Below are positions 30,739-39,840 of a stretch of 41,941 bases of DNA, one piece after another. The notes beneath the pieces were generated by a model. That model did no database searches and was not told the DNA's origin. It was given only the letters and a program-made list of their open reading frames with translations. Numbering within the stretch: the first letter of the stretch is position 1; each line of letters opens with the position of its first letter. Source of the DNA: Streptomyces sp. ISL-94 (GTDB lineage Bacteria > Actinomycetota > Actinomycetes > Streptomycetales > Streptomycetaceae); NCBI RefSeq assembly GCF_018614075.1, contig NZ_JAGGOZ010000003.1, forward strand, positions 1-41,941. Direction: 5' to 3'. The position numbers and the translations under genes were made by a program.

Positions 30739-31539
30739 TCAGCCGAGGTAGGTGATGTCCCAGTGCTCACCGCGCCGGCCGTGAAGCTCCAGGACGTACT
30801 CGGCGTTGCGGCCGGTCCACCGCGGATCGTTGTTCTTGCCCCGGGGCTTGCCAGGGGCCATGTGGTCCCGGATGAACGTGTTGAGGCACGCGTTCGGCCG
30901 GATGTCGATCTTGTATCCGTGCTCGTGGGTGCGCAGGCCAGAGGTACTGTGCGGGTACTTCTCCGCGGCGCCGGTGATGACGAAGTCGCACGTGCTGCGC
31001 TGCTTGAGGTCGAGGACGAGGTTGAGCGTCCCTTCGCGGACTCCCTGGAAGCTCGTGCACCCTCGCTTGTACTTCTCGGTACAGCGCCCGGACGAGCTGA
31101 ACGGGATGTCGGCTGCCTTCAGCCTGGCGACGGCCTGGGAGTGGGTGAGTTCGCGGCTGGGGGAGCTGCTGGGGCGCGCCGAGGGGGCAGCGTTCAGCGC
31201 CTGCCAGGTCTTCTGGCCGACTGCGCCGTCGACCGTCAGGTTGTGCTCGCTCTGGAAGTCCTTGACCGCGGCGGTCGTGGCGGGACCGAAGGTGCCGTCG
31301 ACGGCGACCCGGTGACCGTGCTGGGTGAGCTGACCCTGCAGAGTCTTGACGATCTCACCGCGCGAGCCCTGGCGCAGGGTCACGGGCGCAAGCGGCTTGG
31401 CGGCCGCCTTGGTGAGATGGTCCGCGGACTTGGCCGTGTCCTCCGCGCTTGCGCTCGTGGTGCCGGCGACGGACAGTCCGATCACGCCGGCGAGGGCCAC
31501 GGACAGGACCACTCGGCGCGTGCGCTTGTTCTGCTTCAT
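30739..31539 (-). CDS. secreted peptidoglycan-binding protein with M15-like peptidase domain
   Basis: A 266-residue exported protein. A signal peptide (about residues 1-32) is followed by a PG_binding_1 domain at roughly 52-110 (LRQGSRGEIVKTLQGQL, VDGTFGPATTAAVKDFQ, VDGAVGQKTWQALN), a Ser/Pro linker, and a C-terminal domain with RTHEHGYKIDIRP and GEHWDITYLG. This H-x6-D and later H-W pattern matches the zinc ligands of M15-type D,D/L,D-carboxypeptidases. So it should bind and trim the cell wall. It is the upstream gene of the pair with 30,023-30,652 and diverges from the membrane-anchored HTH protein at 31,800 across a repeat-rich promoter. Confidence 0.82.
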   Translation of the reverse strand: MKQNKRTRRVVLSVALAGVIGLSVAGTTSASAEDTAKSADHLTKAAAKPLAPVTLRQGSRGEIVKTLQGQLTQHGHRVAVDGTFGPATTAAVKDFQSEHNLTVDGAVGQKTWQALNAAPSARPSSSPSRELTHSQAVARLKAADIPFSSSGRCTEKYKRGCTSFQGVREGTLNLVLDLKQRSTCDFVITGAAEKYPHSTSGLRTHEHGYKIDIRPNACLNTFIRDHMAPGKPRGKNNDPRWTGRNAEYVLELHGRRGEHWDITYLG

Positions 31540-31680
31540 GGGATGTCGATTCCTTAAGGGCAAGGCCGTGCCCAGGCATGGCGAAGCAGCCCGGGCAAGG
31601 GGGGTGGGGTGTGCCGGCGACCGCCGACGGATCAAACGATGTCACTGCCGGTGCAGGGGCCGATAGGCTGACGGCGTCCC

Positions 31681-31770
31681 ACATGTCCCACCGCGTCGGC
31701 ACATGTCCCACCGCGTCGGCCCCTGTCCCACAAGGCGTCTGACCAGCAGTCATACGGCCGGTACTGGGAC
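31681..31770. promoter_or_regulatory. repeated TGTCCCA boxes in a divergent promoter
   Basis: A 20-bp unit starting ACATGTCCCACC is repeated head to tail (31,681-31,700 and 31,701-31,720), followed by a partial third copy with CCTGTCCCA (31,721-31,730). An inverted TGGGACA sits at 31,765-31,771. The TGTCCCA core thus recurs three times plus once inverted, between the secreted peptidase gene and the HTH gene. Regular 20-bp spacing (two helical turns) fits cooperative binding of a regulator, perhaps the product of 31,800. Confidence 0.6.
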
Positions 31771-31799
31771 AGGTGGGACGACGGGCTGAGAGGAGGCCG

Positions 31800-32837
31800 A
31801 TGATCGGCAGCAGGCGCGCGAGGAACCAGTCCATCCCGGTACCGCCTCCGCCCGAGGCCTTGGACTGGCTTCACTTGCTCGGAGAGGCCCGAGACGAACT
31901 GCAGCTCCAGGCCAGGACGCTGGAGCCGGCTCTGAGGATCCGGTACGGCAAGGCCGGCGTCGCGAAGAGCACCTGGCAACGGATCCTCGCCGGCGAGTAC
32001 CTGCCGTCAGGGGAGGTCTTCGGCCAACTCGTCAGCCACCAGAAGTTCGACGAGCCTTGCCGGGAGCGGCTGCTTGCCGCCTGGGAGAAGGCATGGTCCG
32101 GGTTGGAGCGGCTCGAAGCCGACACCAGGGCGGCGAAGGGGGCAGCGGTAGACCCCCCTGCGCGGCATGACGATGGCAACGGCGCTGCGAGCCCTCCGCC
32201 GCCCCGCCCCGTCCTGCAGTGGTCGGCGGGCCGGTCGGGGAAGCAGGCGTTCGCCATCGTCGGGGTGCTGGCGATCATCTGTGTGTCCGTGCTCGTCGGA
32301 CGCTACCTGCCCGAGTCAGGGAAGACGACGGCCGGCCCCGAGTCCCCCCGCGACGTCGCAGCCGGGAAGCCGACAGGGCAGACGCCGAGTCTGGCCGGCC
32401 CGCTGGCCTCTGGTGCTGTGGGCTCCGCGACCGAGCTGGGCGGAAACCACAAGTGCGGGCGCATCCGGTACCTCAACGGCCTGGCGTGGACACCCTGCAC
32501 CCGGGCGGACGGCGACACGCCGGCGTTCGTCTTGCGGTTGACCAACACCGGCCCGCAGCCGATCACCGTCAGGGCGAAACTCGCCTACGTCCAGACCGCC
32601 GTGTCCCATGACTGCCCCGGGCCGTGGGGAACCGGGCTGGAGGTCACCATCGGACCAGGCGAATCAGTGGTGAGCTCAGCGAAGGAGTGCACTGCGGCCT
32701 AGTTGGCGGCCACCGTGTTCCAGGCGAAGGCATGGGTGAGTGCCCGTGACGAGGAGTCCTGGGGATACCGCGAGATGTCGATCAGCGCTCACGTTCAGAG
32801 CGACGGCCGAAAGGTGATCTGGGCGGACGAGGCGTAG
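31800..32837 (+). pseudogene. membrane-anchored HTH protein gene interrupted by an amber codon
   Basis: From the ATG at 31,800 (GAGAGGAGG upstream) the frame encodes an XRE-like N-terminal domain (ARDELQLQARTLEPALRIRYG through STWQRILAGEYLPSGEVFGQLV), a Pro-rich linker, one membrane helix (AFAIVGVLAIICVSVLVG) and an extracytoplasmic domain with paired cysteines. TAG at 32,700-32,702 stops it after 300 codons (SAKECTAA), but the same frame stays open and coherent for 44 more codons (LAATVFQAKAWVSARDEESWGYREM) to a second TAG at 32,835-32,837. So the last strand is probably lost by a nonsense change, unless there is read-through. It diverges from the wall-active enzyme genes and may regulate them. 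Confidence 0.65.
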
Positions 32838-32942
32838 GCCGTGGGGTGGGAGTCGGCTCGGCATCGAGATGATCTCGGTGCGGGGCGAGGGGATCCTTCG
32901 GAGGTGCAGTGGTTAGTGCTGGAAGTCTGGTGTCGGAGCCGT

Positions 32943-33200
32943 CCCCGGCTGTAGGGGAAGGCCGCAGTGGCGGCGCCCCCTGCTGATCGTCTTGCGCGGC
33001 AACTCCGGCTCGGCAAGTCCACCGTCGCGGCGGAGGTGCGCCGAAGGCAGGGCCGCGATATCGCCGTTGTCGGCCAGGACACCATCCGCCGCGTCATTCT
33101 CAAAGAGGGGGACGAACGGCGGCGTGAACATCCGGATGATCGATACGGTCGCCCGTTATACCTGGTACTGGTGTTACAAGTCGCACTCTGTCGGACGTCG
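32943..33200 (+). pseudogene. fragment of a P-loop kinase, frameshifted
   Basis: The stretch LIVLRGNSGS-GKSTVAAEVRRRQG is a Walker A motif broken by loss of one G (the DNA reads GGCTCGGCAAG, where GGCTCGGGCAAG would restore GSGKS). DIAVVGQDTIRRVILKE follows in the second frame, and NGGVNIRMIDTVARY in a third after a G5 run. This is the zeta-toxin/chloramphenicol-phosphotransferase-like kinase family seen in Streptomyces. The lid and C-terminal half are absent. No start codon is evident. Confidence 0.6.
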
Positions 33201-33424
33201 GCCGGAACCAGGATCTGCGGCTGCTGCCCGCTTTCGACGGCGGGTCCGCGCACTGCGGCGGCGGGTTGCTCGGCGGGAGCGGTTCCGGGGCCGCCCAAGC
33301 GGAGGGTGAGGGGCCCGCCCCGGCGCCCCGGCAACAGCCACAGCTGGGTGTTCCTGGCCGGCTCAGTTCGCGTGGTGCCGCGCGCGGGGGCGGACACTGG
33401 CGGTGACTCGGACAGGGCTTCCTC

Positions 33425-34363
33425 CTACCCTCCCTCTCCGACAGCGGCACCCCGCTCGGCAAGGCCGCCTGCGACCGCGTGCAGGCTGCGTTCCGCCAGG
33501 ATCAGGGACCGCTCGCGGACGCAATCGGCGTGCACGACCACCTCGCCCGGGTCGAGGCGGTCGATCGCGCTGTGCACGGCCGCCAGCGCCGGCTCGTACT
33601 GCTTCAGCCTGCGCAGCGCCCCGGCCTTGCGGAACAGTGCCTCCGGCCCCATGGCCCCGTCCGCGAAGGCGGAGGCGTCCAGCAGGTCCAGCATCAGCGA
33701 CGCCTGCCGCGGGAGGTTGTCCCCGAGCCACAGCCCGTGCAGCAACGCGTGTACCACCTTGTCCTCGTCACCCGCCCGGGCCATGACCGCTTCCATGAGC
33801 TCCAGCCCCGCGGCCCGGGACCGCCCGAGCAGGGCGAACGCGCGCAGGGCGTCGGTGTACGGGTCCACGCAGTCGCGGACGGCCGGCAGGCCGTCGAAGA
33901 ACGCCTCGACGGCCACGCAGCGGAAGTCGTACCGCAGCGTGGTCAGAAAGCAGTGCCACAGGGCCCGCCCGAACGCGGTGCCCGGGTCCAGCGAGGCCAC
34001 GTACGCCTGGTCCAGGAACAGCAGGGCGCTGACTCCTTCGGCACGCGCCCGCCAGGCGAGGTCACCCGTCACACGGGCTGACTCGCGCCAGGTTGCCCCT
34101 CCCCGCGCGAGCCACACCGCGGCCTCCCGCGTCCAGTCCCGCCCCGAGCCGATCTCCTCCGCCACCCGGGCGCGCACCATCACCCAGCCACGCTCCCGCA
34201 GCCCCTCCTCGTCCTCGCCGAGCGTGTACTCCACGGCATCGGCCGCCCTCGGCAGCCGCCACAGTCCTCCCGCCGCCCGCTCCGCCGCCGCCGTCCACTT
34301 CGGGGGCAGCGCGGCGATCGCCGCCTTCGCCGCTTCGAGTCCCGGATGCCTGTCCACTTCCAT
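33425..34363 (-). CDS. TPR-like helical protein of unknown function
   Basis: A 312-residue, almost wholly helical protein without signal or membrane segments. Helix pairs such as FRKAGALRRLKQYEPALAAVHSAIDRLD near residues 240-270 look like tetratricopeptide repeats, while the N-terminal half (AAKAAIAALPPKW onward) is less repetitive. The frame is intact, with an ATG at 34,363. I do not recognise a named family; related proteins occur in Streptomyces genomes without known roles. It is a standalone gene, convergent with the broken kinase at 32,943. Confidence 0.65.
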   Translation of the reverse strand: MEVDRHPGLEAAKAAIAALPPKWTAAAERAAGGLWRLPRAADAVEYTLGEDEEGLRERGWVMVRARVAEEIGSGRDWTREAAVWLARGGATWRESARVTGDLAWRARAEGVSALLFLDQAYVASLDPGTAFGRALWHCFLTTLRYDFRCVAVEAFFDGLPAVRDCVDPYTDALRAFALLGRSRAAGLELMEAVMARAGDEDKVVHALLHGLWLGDNLPRQASLMLDLLDASAFADGAMGPEALFRKAGALRRLKQYEPALAAVHSAIDRLDPGEVVVHADCVRERSLILAERSLHAVAGGLAERGAAVGEGG

Positions 34364-34658
34364 CGACTGCCTCCCGCGTTACGTCCGCAGTGCACCGGCC
34401 CGTGCCCACGGTCCACGGTGATACACCGGGTCACGGTGCAAGTCGGGCGACGGCGCGCGCAGCGCCCCTGCCCGCATGCAGCAGGCCGGGCGCCGCGGCC
34501 CCGGTCGCCTCCGCCGCCTGCGGGCCCTGCAGCCCCCGCGGGTGGCGTGACACCGGCCGGGCTGTGCACCGGGTTTGCGGCCAGATGGGCGAGTCGGTGC
34601 ATCCGGAGCAGCCGTGCGGGGGGACAGCGGTCGGAGCGGAGCGAGAGGGGCGGGGCGC

Positions 34659-35403
34659 TTGGACAGGGACACGGACGTGCTGATCGTCGGAGCGGGGGCG
34701 GCCGGGCTGAGCCTCGCGGTGCGCCTGAGCGCCCCCGGACCGCGGGCCACGCGCCCTCCCTCGGTGATGGTCCTGGAGGCCTGCGACGGTCCGTTGCGCG
34801 TGCCGGACCGACGTGGTGCTTCTGGGAGCAGGGACCGGGTGAACACGACCCCCTGCTGATCGGCCACTGGGAGAGGCTGAGGGTGACCGGCGGCGACGGC
34901 CGCCCCGCCGATACGCCGCTCGGTCCGTGGCGGTACAAGATGCTGCGCTTCGAGGCCGCTTCGAGGCCGCTTCGGGCCGGACGCCGGCGGCCCGGGGCTG
35001 CGTCGGCGGCACGTGGACGTCGAGTCGGTGCGTGACTTCCCGGGCGGGGCGGAGGTCCGGGGGCGCGACCCGGAGGGGCGTCCGCGGACCTTCCGCGCAC
35101 GACGGGTGTTCGACTCGCGCCCTCCGCGGCCTCTGCCCCCGTCCCGCACCATGCTGCTCCAGCACTTCAAGGGGTGGTTCGTGCGGACCCGGTCTCCGGC
35201 GTTCGATCCGTCCTTCGCCCACCTGGTGGACTCCCGCACGCCGCAGCCACCGCTGGGCCTCTCCTTCGGATACGTGGTGCCGTTCAGCCCGACCGAAGCC
35301 CTGGTGGAGTACACGCGGTTCTCACCCCGTGTGCTGCCCGAGGCCCAGTACGACAAGGCACTGCGTGACTACTGCCGCGATGTCCTCGCACTGCGCGCCA
35401 CCA
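34659..35403 (+). pseudogene. crtY: lycopene beta-cyclase gene, frameshifted and truncated
   Basis: A TTG at 34,659 (GAGAGGGG upstream) opens the FAD motif DVLIVGAGAAGLSLAVRL. After a shift near 34,805 the frame reads TWCFWEQGPGEHDPLLIGHWERL. After a second change near 34,948-34,980, where CTTCGAGGCCG is duplicated in tandem, a third frame gives VRDFPGGAEVRGRDPEGRP, VFDSRPP, LLQHFKGWFVRT and LSFGYVVPFSPTEALVEYT. These are characteristic of CrtY, which cyclises lycopene to beta-carotene. The C-terminal third with the MTDxPFP-type region is missing after VLALRA. No other carotenoid gene is in the window. Confidence 0.8.
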
Positions 35404-35430
35404 GGAGCAGTTCCAGGACGAGGAGACCCC

Positions 35431-35785
35431 GTGCAGACGTTCCTACCGTTCGCGTCGTTCCAGGCCTCGGCAGCCGTGCTCGACGGACGGCGGCTCGGAA
35501 AGCAACGGGTCGAGGCGGTGCAGGTGCTGCGCGGGCTCACCGTCCCGGGCTACGGCTGGCGCAGGCACCCGGCCGTACGGATGTGGACGGGCTACGAGGA
35601 GGCCCTCGTCCGCTACGGACTGGACGTCTGCCAGGTCTGGACGGCCGGAGGGCGCGGCGACACCTGCGCCGTCACCCTGGTCCAGGACTTCCGGACATGG
35701 CGGCCGGGCGGAGAGCCGAGGACGCAGGAGCAGCTCGCTACCGACGGGGACCTGCCGCCGTGGCTCGGCGACCCGGCTTTGGGTG
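35431..35785 (+). pseudogene. MSMEG_6728-type protein (pyrimidine dimer glycosylase-like), truncated
   Basis: The GTG at 35,431 with CGAGGAG upstream starts QTFLPFASFQASAAVLDGRRLGKQRVEAVQVLRGL, the conserved opening of this DNA-glycosylase-like family, continuing to WRRHPAVRMWTGYEEALVRYG and LPPWLGDPAL. The family continues with a HRSHRSALVRKDP-type segment that is absent here. The frame instead runs on into Gly/Arg-rich sequence. The truncated protein keeps the N-terminal helical core but lacks the C-terminal part. Confidence 0.7.
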
Positions 35786-36123
35786 GGCCGTTGCGCGGTC
35801 GGCGAGGTGGTCGGCGTCGTGGTGCTGGTGGACGGGATGCCCACTCTGCTCCTGCAGAACGGGACCACGTCCGCTGTCTGACCCGGGGCCCGTCCCGTGC
35901 GATGGGCGGAACGGCGCTGGCAACCGCGTCGGGGTGTGCCGGCACGTACGAGGCGGGCCGAGCCGGATGCGGAGGGCCGTGCGTGGCATCCGGTCCCGGG
36001 CCGGACCTGCACGAGGTCGGCTACGTCGCAGACGTACCTGGGGTGACGACGAAGGCTGTTGTCAGTGGTGGGCGTGAGGATGGAGACCTACCGCTGAACC
36101 AGCCGCATTTCGAGGGGACTTCC
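35786..36123. other. spacer of fused fragments
   Basis: No gene could be supported. A frame around 35,785-35,880 reads GRCAVGEVVGVVVLVDGMPTLLLQNG and may be the tail of another lost protein joined to the glycosylase-like fragment. The rest has no coding pattern that I trust. Confidence 0.4.
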
Positions 36124-36825
36124 ATGCCCATATCCGTTACCGGGCCCGCCGGCGTAGCGTCCGTCCGGTTCACCACCGGCTGGTGCGCCACGGACCTGGG
36201 GCGCTTCCGGCCGTGTGGGTACACCTACGAGGTGTACCCCTTGGACAGCCTGCCGCCATTGGACGCTGCGCAACTCGACGGCGGCTTCGGCTGGCTGGGC
36301 GGGGTGGAGGGGCCGCGCTCGAAGCATGGTGAGCATCTCGCAGCCGTGGAACGGGAACTGGCGGAGGCCGGGCTGGCACTCCCCGGAGACTTTGCCGCCT
36401 TCTACGGCAGTGAGATGCTCAGCCGCGCTTTCGACGAGGTCTCCGTGACGGCATGCTGGAGCCACCTTTCCGGTCCGCTGCGCAGCCCGGGGGAGGAGGG
36501 TGCCCGTCTCGTACGGTTCTTGCGGGACCAGCAGGACTGCGTCATCTGGTATTTGTACCTGCGACCCTCCGGCGAGGCCTTCGTGGTCTTCTCGCACGTG
36601 GAACTGGAGTCCGCCGGGTGGTGGTCGGACGGGGAGCCGACGGAAGAGGTCCGGGTTGCGGTGGCCTCCTCCCTCATGCGGTGCGCCGACACCTTCGAGG
36701 AGTTCACCTATCGCTTCGTCGTGGAGAACGAGCTGTGGATGCAGCTGAACTCCACCGGCTCCGACGGCCCGTTTCCTCCCCGTCTCCAGGCGTACGCCGA
36801 CCACTACGGGGCCGCCGCCTCCTGA
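36124..36825 (+). CDS. conserved hypothetical protein, SMI1/KNR4-like
   Basis: A 233-residue cytosolic protein from the ATG at 36,124 with GAGGGG before it. The middle (ALPGDFAAFYGSEMLSRAFDEVSVTACWSHLSGPL) followed by LVRFLRDQQDCVIWYLYLRPSGEAFVVFS has the order of a SUKH (SMI1/KNR4) domain, used in many bacterial immunity and regulatory proteins; the C-terminus has EEFTYRFVVENELWMQL. The frame is intact, one of the few in this stretch. No partner toxin is visible nearby, so an immunity role is only a possibility. Confidence 0.6.
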   Translation: MPISVTGPAGVASVRFTTGWCATDLGRFRPCGYTYEVYPLDSLPPLDAAQLDGGFGWLGGVEGPRSKHGEHLAAVERELAEAGLALPGDFAAFYGSEMLSRAFDEVSVTACWSHLSGPLRSPGEEGARLVRFLRDQQDCVIWYLYLRPSGEAFVVFSHVELESAGWWSDGEPTEEVRVAVASSLMRCADTFEEFTYRFVVENELWMQLNSTGSDGPFPPRLQAYADHYGAAAS

Positions 36826-36979
36826 CCCGCCCCTGCCCCCACGTGTGTTGTCCGGACAGGTGGGCGACGCGGCCGGCGGGTGTCTGACCGCGGATGCCCG
36901 GTGCGGGGTCGGTCCGCGGAGCACTTGGCCGTCGCCGGCCCCGGACACCCCGTGGGGGGACAAGATCGCCGCCGGAAGG

Positions 36980-37010
36980 GGCCTCCGGACGCCACGGGCG
37001 TCCGGAGGCC
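36980..37010. terminator. hairpin terminator
   Basis: GGCCTCCGGACGCC (36,980-36,993) pairs perfectly with GGCGTCCGGAGGCC (36,997-37,010), a 14-bp stem with a three-base loop, about 50 bases past the LivK stop. A partial extra copy of the right arm follows (37,011-37,026). Confidence 0.85.
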
Positions 37011-37060
37011 ACGGGCGTCCGGAGGCTCCTCCGCGCAGGGGACCGCCGGCGTCGGGCTGC

Positions 37061-37897
37061 TCAGGGAGCGGGCGTGAACTTCGTCGCGGCGGGCGCCGCC
37101 GCGGCCTCCTTCACCACCCTCATGCCACCCGGGACCGCTGCGTCCGGCTTCATGATCACGCTCTGCCGGGTGGATGGGGCCTTCGGGTCCGAGAAGTCGT
37201 GGGTGATCCCGAAGCCGTTGTCGTAGGACTTCAGGCTCAGGAGCGATGCCCGGATGCCCTCGCGGGTCAGGTCCTTGTCGGCGCAGGCCTTCTTGAGTAC
37301 CTCCCCGAACAGGGCGCCGGCGGTGAAGCCGGCCACCACGCCGTTGTCGAGTCCGGAGTCCGGGTACTCCGCCTTGTACGCGGCGGCCAGGGCGGCCGGG
37401 CCCGCCTCCGCGGAGCCGATCGGCAGGGCGGAGGAGGCGACGTAGTAGTCCTTCTGCAGTGACGCGCCCGCCGGGGTGGCCAGGAGCTGAGGGGAGAAGG
37501 CCGAGTTGTTGCCGACGATCGGCACGTTCCAGCCGCCTGCCGCGGCGACCCCGACGAGTGAGGCGGCCTGACGGGGGCCGGCGCTGACCACCACGGCCCT
37601 GACCCCGGCCTGCTTGAGCGCGGCGACCTGGGCCGTCATGTCGTTGTCGGTCGGCTTGATCTTCTGTTCGACGACCGTCAGCCCGGCCTCCGCAGCCGCG
37701 GCCTTGGCCCCGGCGAGCGCGTTCTCGCCGTAGTCGCCCTCGAAGTACACGTGACCGACCTTGTCGCCCGAGGCGATCCGCTTCTGGTCGAGGAGGAAGC
37801 CGATGGCGTTGATGGTCTCGACGTCGTACGTCGCGCCCACCGTGCGGATGTAGGGGCTGCCCAGCAGCGAGGCGGACCAGGCTTGCGGAATCCTCAT
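37061..37897 (-). pseudogene. branched-chain amino acid ABC transporter binding protein, 5'-truncated
   Basis: The 278 codons encode the C-terminal two-thirds of a LivK-type periplasmic-binding protein: KVGHVYFEGDYGENALAG, AVVVSAGPRQAASLVGVAAAGG and GFGITHDFSDPKAP near the end. Homologues are about 400 residues with a lipoprotein signal; here the first 130 or so residues, including signal and lipobox, are missing. The only ATG (37,897) lies exactly at the junction with GH62 sequence. Without export the product could not serve an ABC transporter, and no permease or ATPase genes are nearby. Confidence 0.82.
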
Positions 37898-38198
37898 GAT
37901 CGTTGAGGCGAAGGGGGCGAAGGGGCGCTACTTCCGCTCGTTCACGGCCTCCAGCCTGAGCGGTTCGTGGACCCCGCAGGCGGGCAGCGAAAGCAACCCC
38001 TTCGCGGGCAAGGCCAACAGCGGTGCCACCTGGACCAACGACATCAGCCACGGTGACCTGGTCCGCAACAACCCCGACCAGTCCATGACCATCGACCCCT
38101 GCCATCTGCAGTTCCTTTACCAGGGCAAGTCCTCCACGGCGAGCGGCCCCTACGACCAACTGCCGTGGCGGCCGGGTGTCCTCACCCTGCAGCGCTGA
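37896..38198 (+). pseudogene. GH62 alpha-L-arabinofuranosidase, C-terminal fragment
   Basis: About 100 codons match the end of GH62 arabinofuranosidases: [42 protein letters not shown], then [16 protein letters not shown] and [10 protein letters not shown] before the stop. The signal peptide, five-bladed propeller core and catalytic residues are gone. Its first base overlaps the truncated LivK gene on the other strand, so two unrelated genes were joined head to head here. Confidence 0.82.
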
Positions 38199-38500
38199 TC
38201 TGCCTGATCCATGATGATCGCGAGTGGGTGCGGCCCGCCGACGCGTAGACGAGCGGTTTACGGCGTGGGCCATTCCACCTGCTGACCGATACTCACCGCC
38301 TCAGGGTGCCCCAGCGGTGCGTCGGCTGGGGTTCCTTGAGTGGGGCCGCAGTAGGGCACACCAGCGAACGTGGCGAGGGGGCCGGCCGAGGTTGCGCACG
38401 GCATCCACACCCATGGAGGTGACGAGGGCCTCGCGAGCGGCAACCTTTCCCGGGGCGGTGGCAACTGGGGAGCGAACTGCCGGCTCGAACGACCGAATGG
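38199..38500. other. spacer without a supported gene
   Basis: Between the GH62 stop and the expansin-like start I see no coding sequence with a ribosome binding site and no strong hairpin. A few minus-strand frames are open but Arg-rich, as expected by chance at this GC content. Confidence 0.4.
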
Positions 38501-38985
38501 ATGGGCATGAAGGCAACGAAGCACGCCGCTCCGCAACCGTGGCGCAGGCGCGGGCTGATCGCAGGCATTGCCTTGGCGCTGTCGGCCGTCGGGGGGCTGG
38601 TGTGCCTGGTCCTGACCTCTCCCACCGGGGGCAGGGCCGAGGCCGGGCGGGTCGTCGACGCGTCCACCGGGGCCACTGCGGCGAGCCTACGGCCGCCGGC
38701 CGGGTCCGGTGTCGCCGAGGGTACGGGTGCGGCGGGGCAGCCGACGGCGCCGACCTCCGCGCAGCCGCCCAGCTCGGCCGCGCCGTCACCCTCGGTACCG
38801 GCCAGTGCGACGCCCTCGGTGACCAGTGCCACGCGCCCGGAGTCCGCGGTGGCTGCTTCGGCCGGCCGGATCAGGCCCGGAGTCAGTTACCACGGCGTCG
38901 CGACGGCCTACGCGGCGGGTGACGGCAACGGCTCCTGCCTGTACGGCCCGTCCGACGACCTCATGGTCGCGGCGATGAACTTGCG
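38501..38985 (+). pseudogene. secreted expansin-like protein, C-terminally truncated
   Basis: The ATG at 38,501 (or 38,507) starts a signal peptide/anchor (RRRGLIAGIALALSAVGGLVCLVL), a long Ala/Ser/Thr/Pro linker to about residue 120, and then GVSYHGVATAYAAGDGNGSCLYGPSDDLMVAAMN. This is the start of a double-psi beta-barrel of the expansin/RlpA kind, whose family continues with a YxGSxxCGxY-type segment. At about 38,985 the sequence changes to that of a glycosidase-associated lectin module in another frame. The cellulose/wall-loosening fold cannot form. Confidence 0.65.
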
Positions 38986-39724
38986 GCGAGACCGGCCCGT
39001 ACGCCGGCACCAACTCCTACAGTGACGTCACCGGTGACACGTCGACGCTGAGCTTCGTCGGTACCGGCGTCACGCTGCACGGGGTCACCGCGCCGAGCCA
39101 TGGCATCCTGGGCGTCTCCATCGACGGCGGGGCCGAGGTGCTGGTCGACGAGTACTCGGCGGTGCGCACCGGCGACGTCTCGGTGTGGACCAGCCCCCGG
39201 CTCGCCTCCGTCACGCACACGATCCGCGTGCGCGTCACCGGCACCCCGCGGGCCGCTGCGACGCACGACTGGGGCGTCATCGACCGCTTTGAGGTCGCCA
39301 ACGAGCCCACGACGGGCACGAACTACCGCATCGTCAACCGCAACAGCGGCAAGCCGCTCGCCGTGGCCGGCGGGTCGACCGCGAACGGCGGGTTGATCGT
39401 CCAGAAGGCGGATGGCGGTGCCTGGACCATCGACGCCGCCCCCGGGGGCGCGTACAGGCTGAGCTACGTCAGCAGCGGCAAGGCGCTCGACGTCGACGGC
39501 TACTCCTCGACCGTCGGGCTCCAGCTTCAGCAGTGGACATCCAGCGGCGCACCAACCAGCAGTGGTACCTGCGGCCCACCGGCGACGGGTACTTCACCCT
39601 CATCAGCCACGACAGCGGGCTGGCGGCGGACGTGTACGGCTGGGACACCAGCGACGGCGCCAAGGTCGTGCAGTACACATCCGGCGGCGGCGCCAACCAG
39701 CAATGGCAGCTGGTACCGGCGTGA
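38986..39724 (+). pseudogene. C-terminal carbohydrate-binding part of a glycoside hydrolase (CBM13), frameshifted
   Basis: Without a start codon, the frame reads GPYAGTNSYSDVTGDTSTLSFVGTGVTLHGV and HTIRVRVTG, a glycosidase-associated beta module. A ricin-type beta-trefoil follows: NYRIVNRNSGKPLAVAG, KALDVDGYSSTVGLQLQQW, then NQQWYLRPTGDGYFTL and NQQWQLVPA at the stop. The QxW motifs mark CBM13. Near 39,552 one base must be added (GGCGC to GGCGGC) to join the first and second Q-x-W repeats. The catalytic domain is absent, so this is the tail of a lost secreted enzyme fused to the expansin-like stub. Confidence 0.75.
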
Positions 39725-39840
39725 CCCGTCGCCGACCATCACCCGCATCCTGACGGCTGCGGAGCCCCGACGTGCGGTCGGCCGGGCACCCGGCTGACCG
39801 CACGCCTGCGTCGCCGTGGAATACCACGGCTAGCCACGGG

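Noticed and set aside
31681..31730. Small CRISPR-like array
   Set aside because: Units are directly adjacent with no spacers and lie in a divergent promoter; they look like operator repeats.
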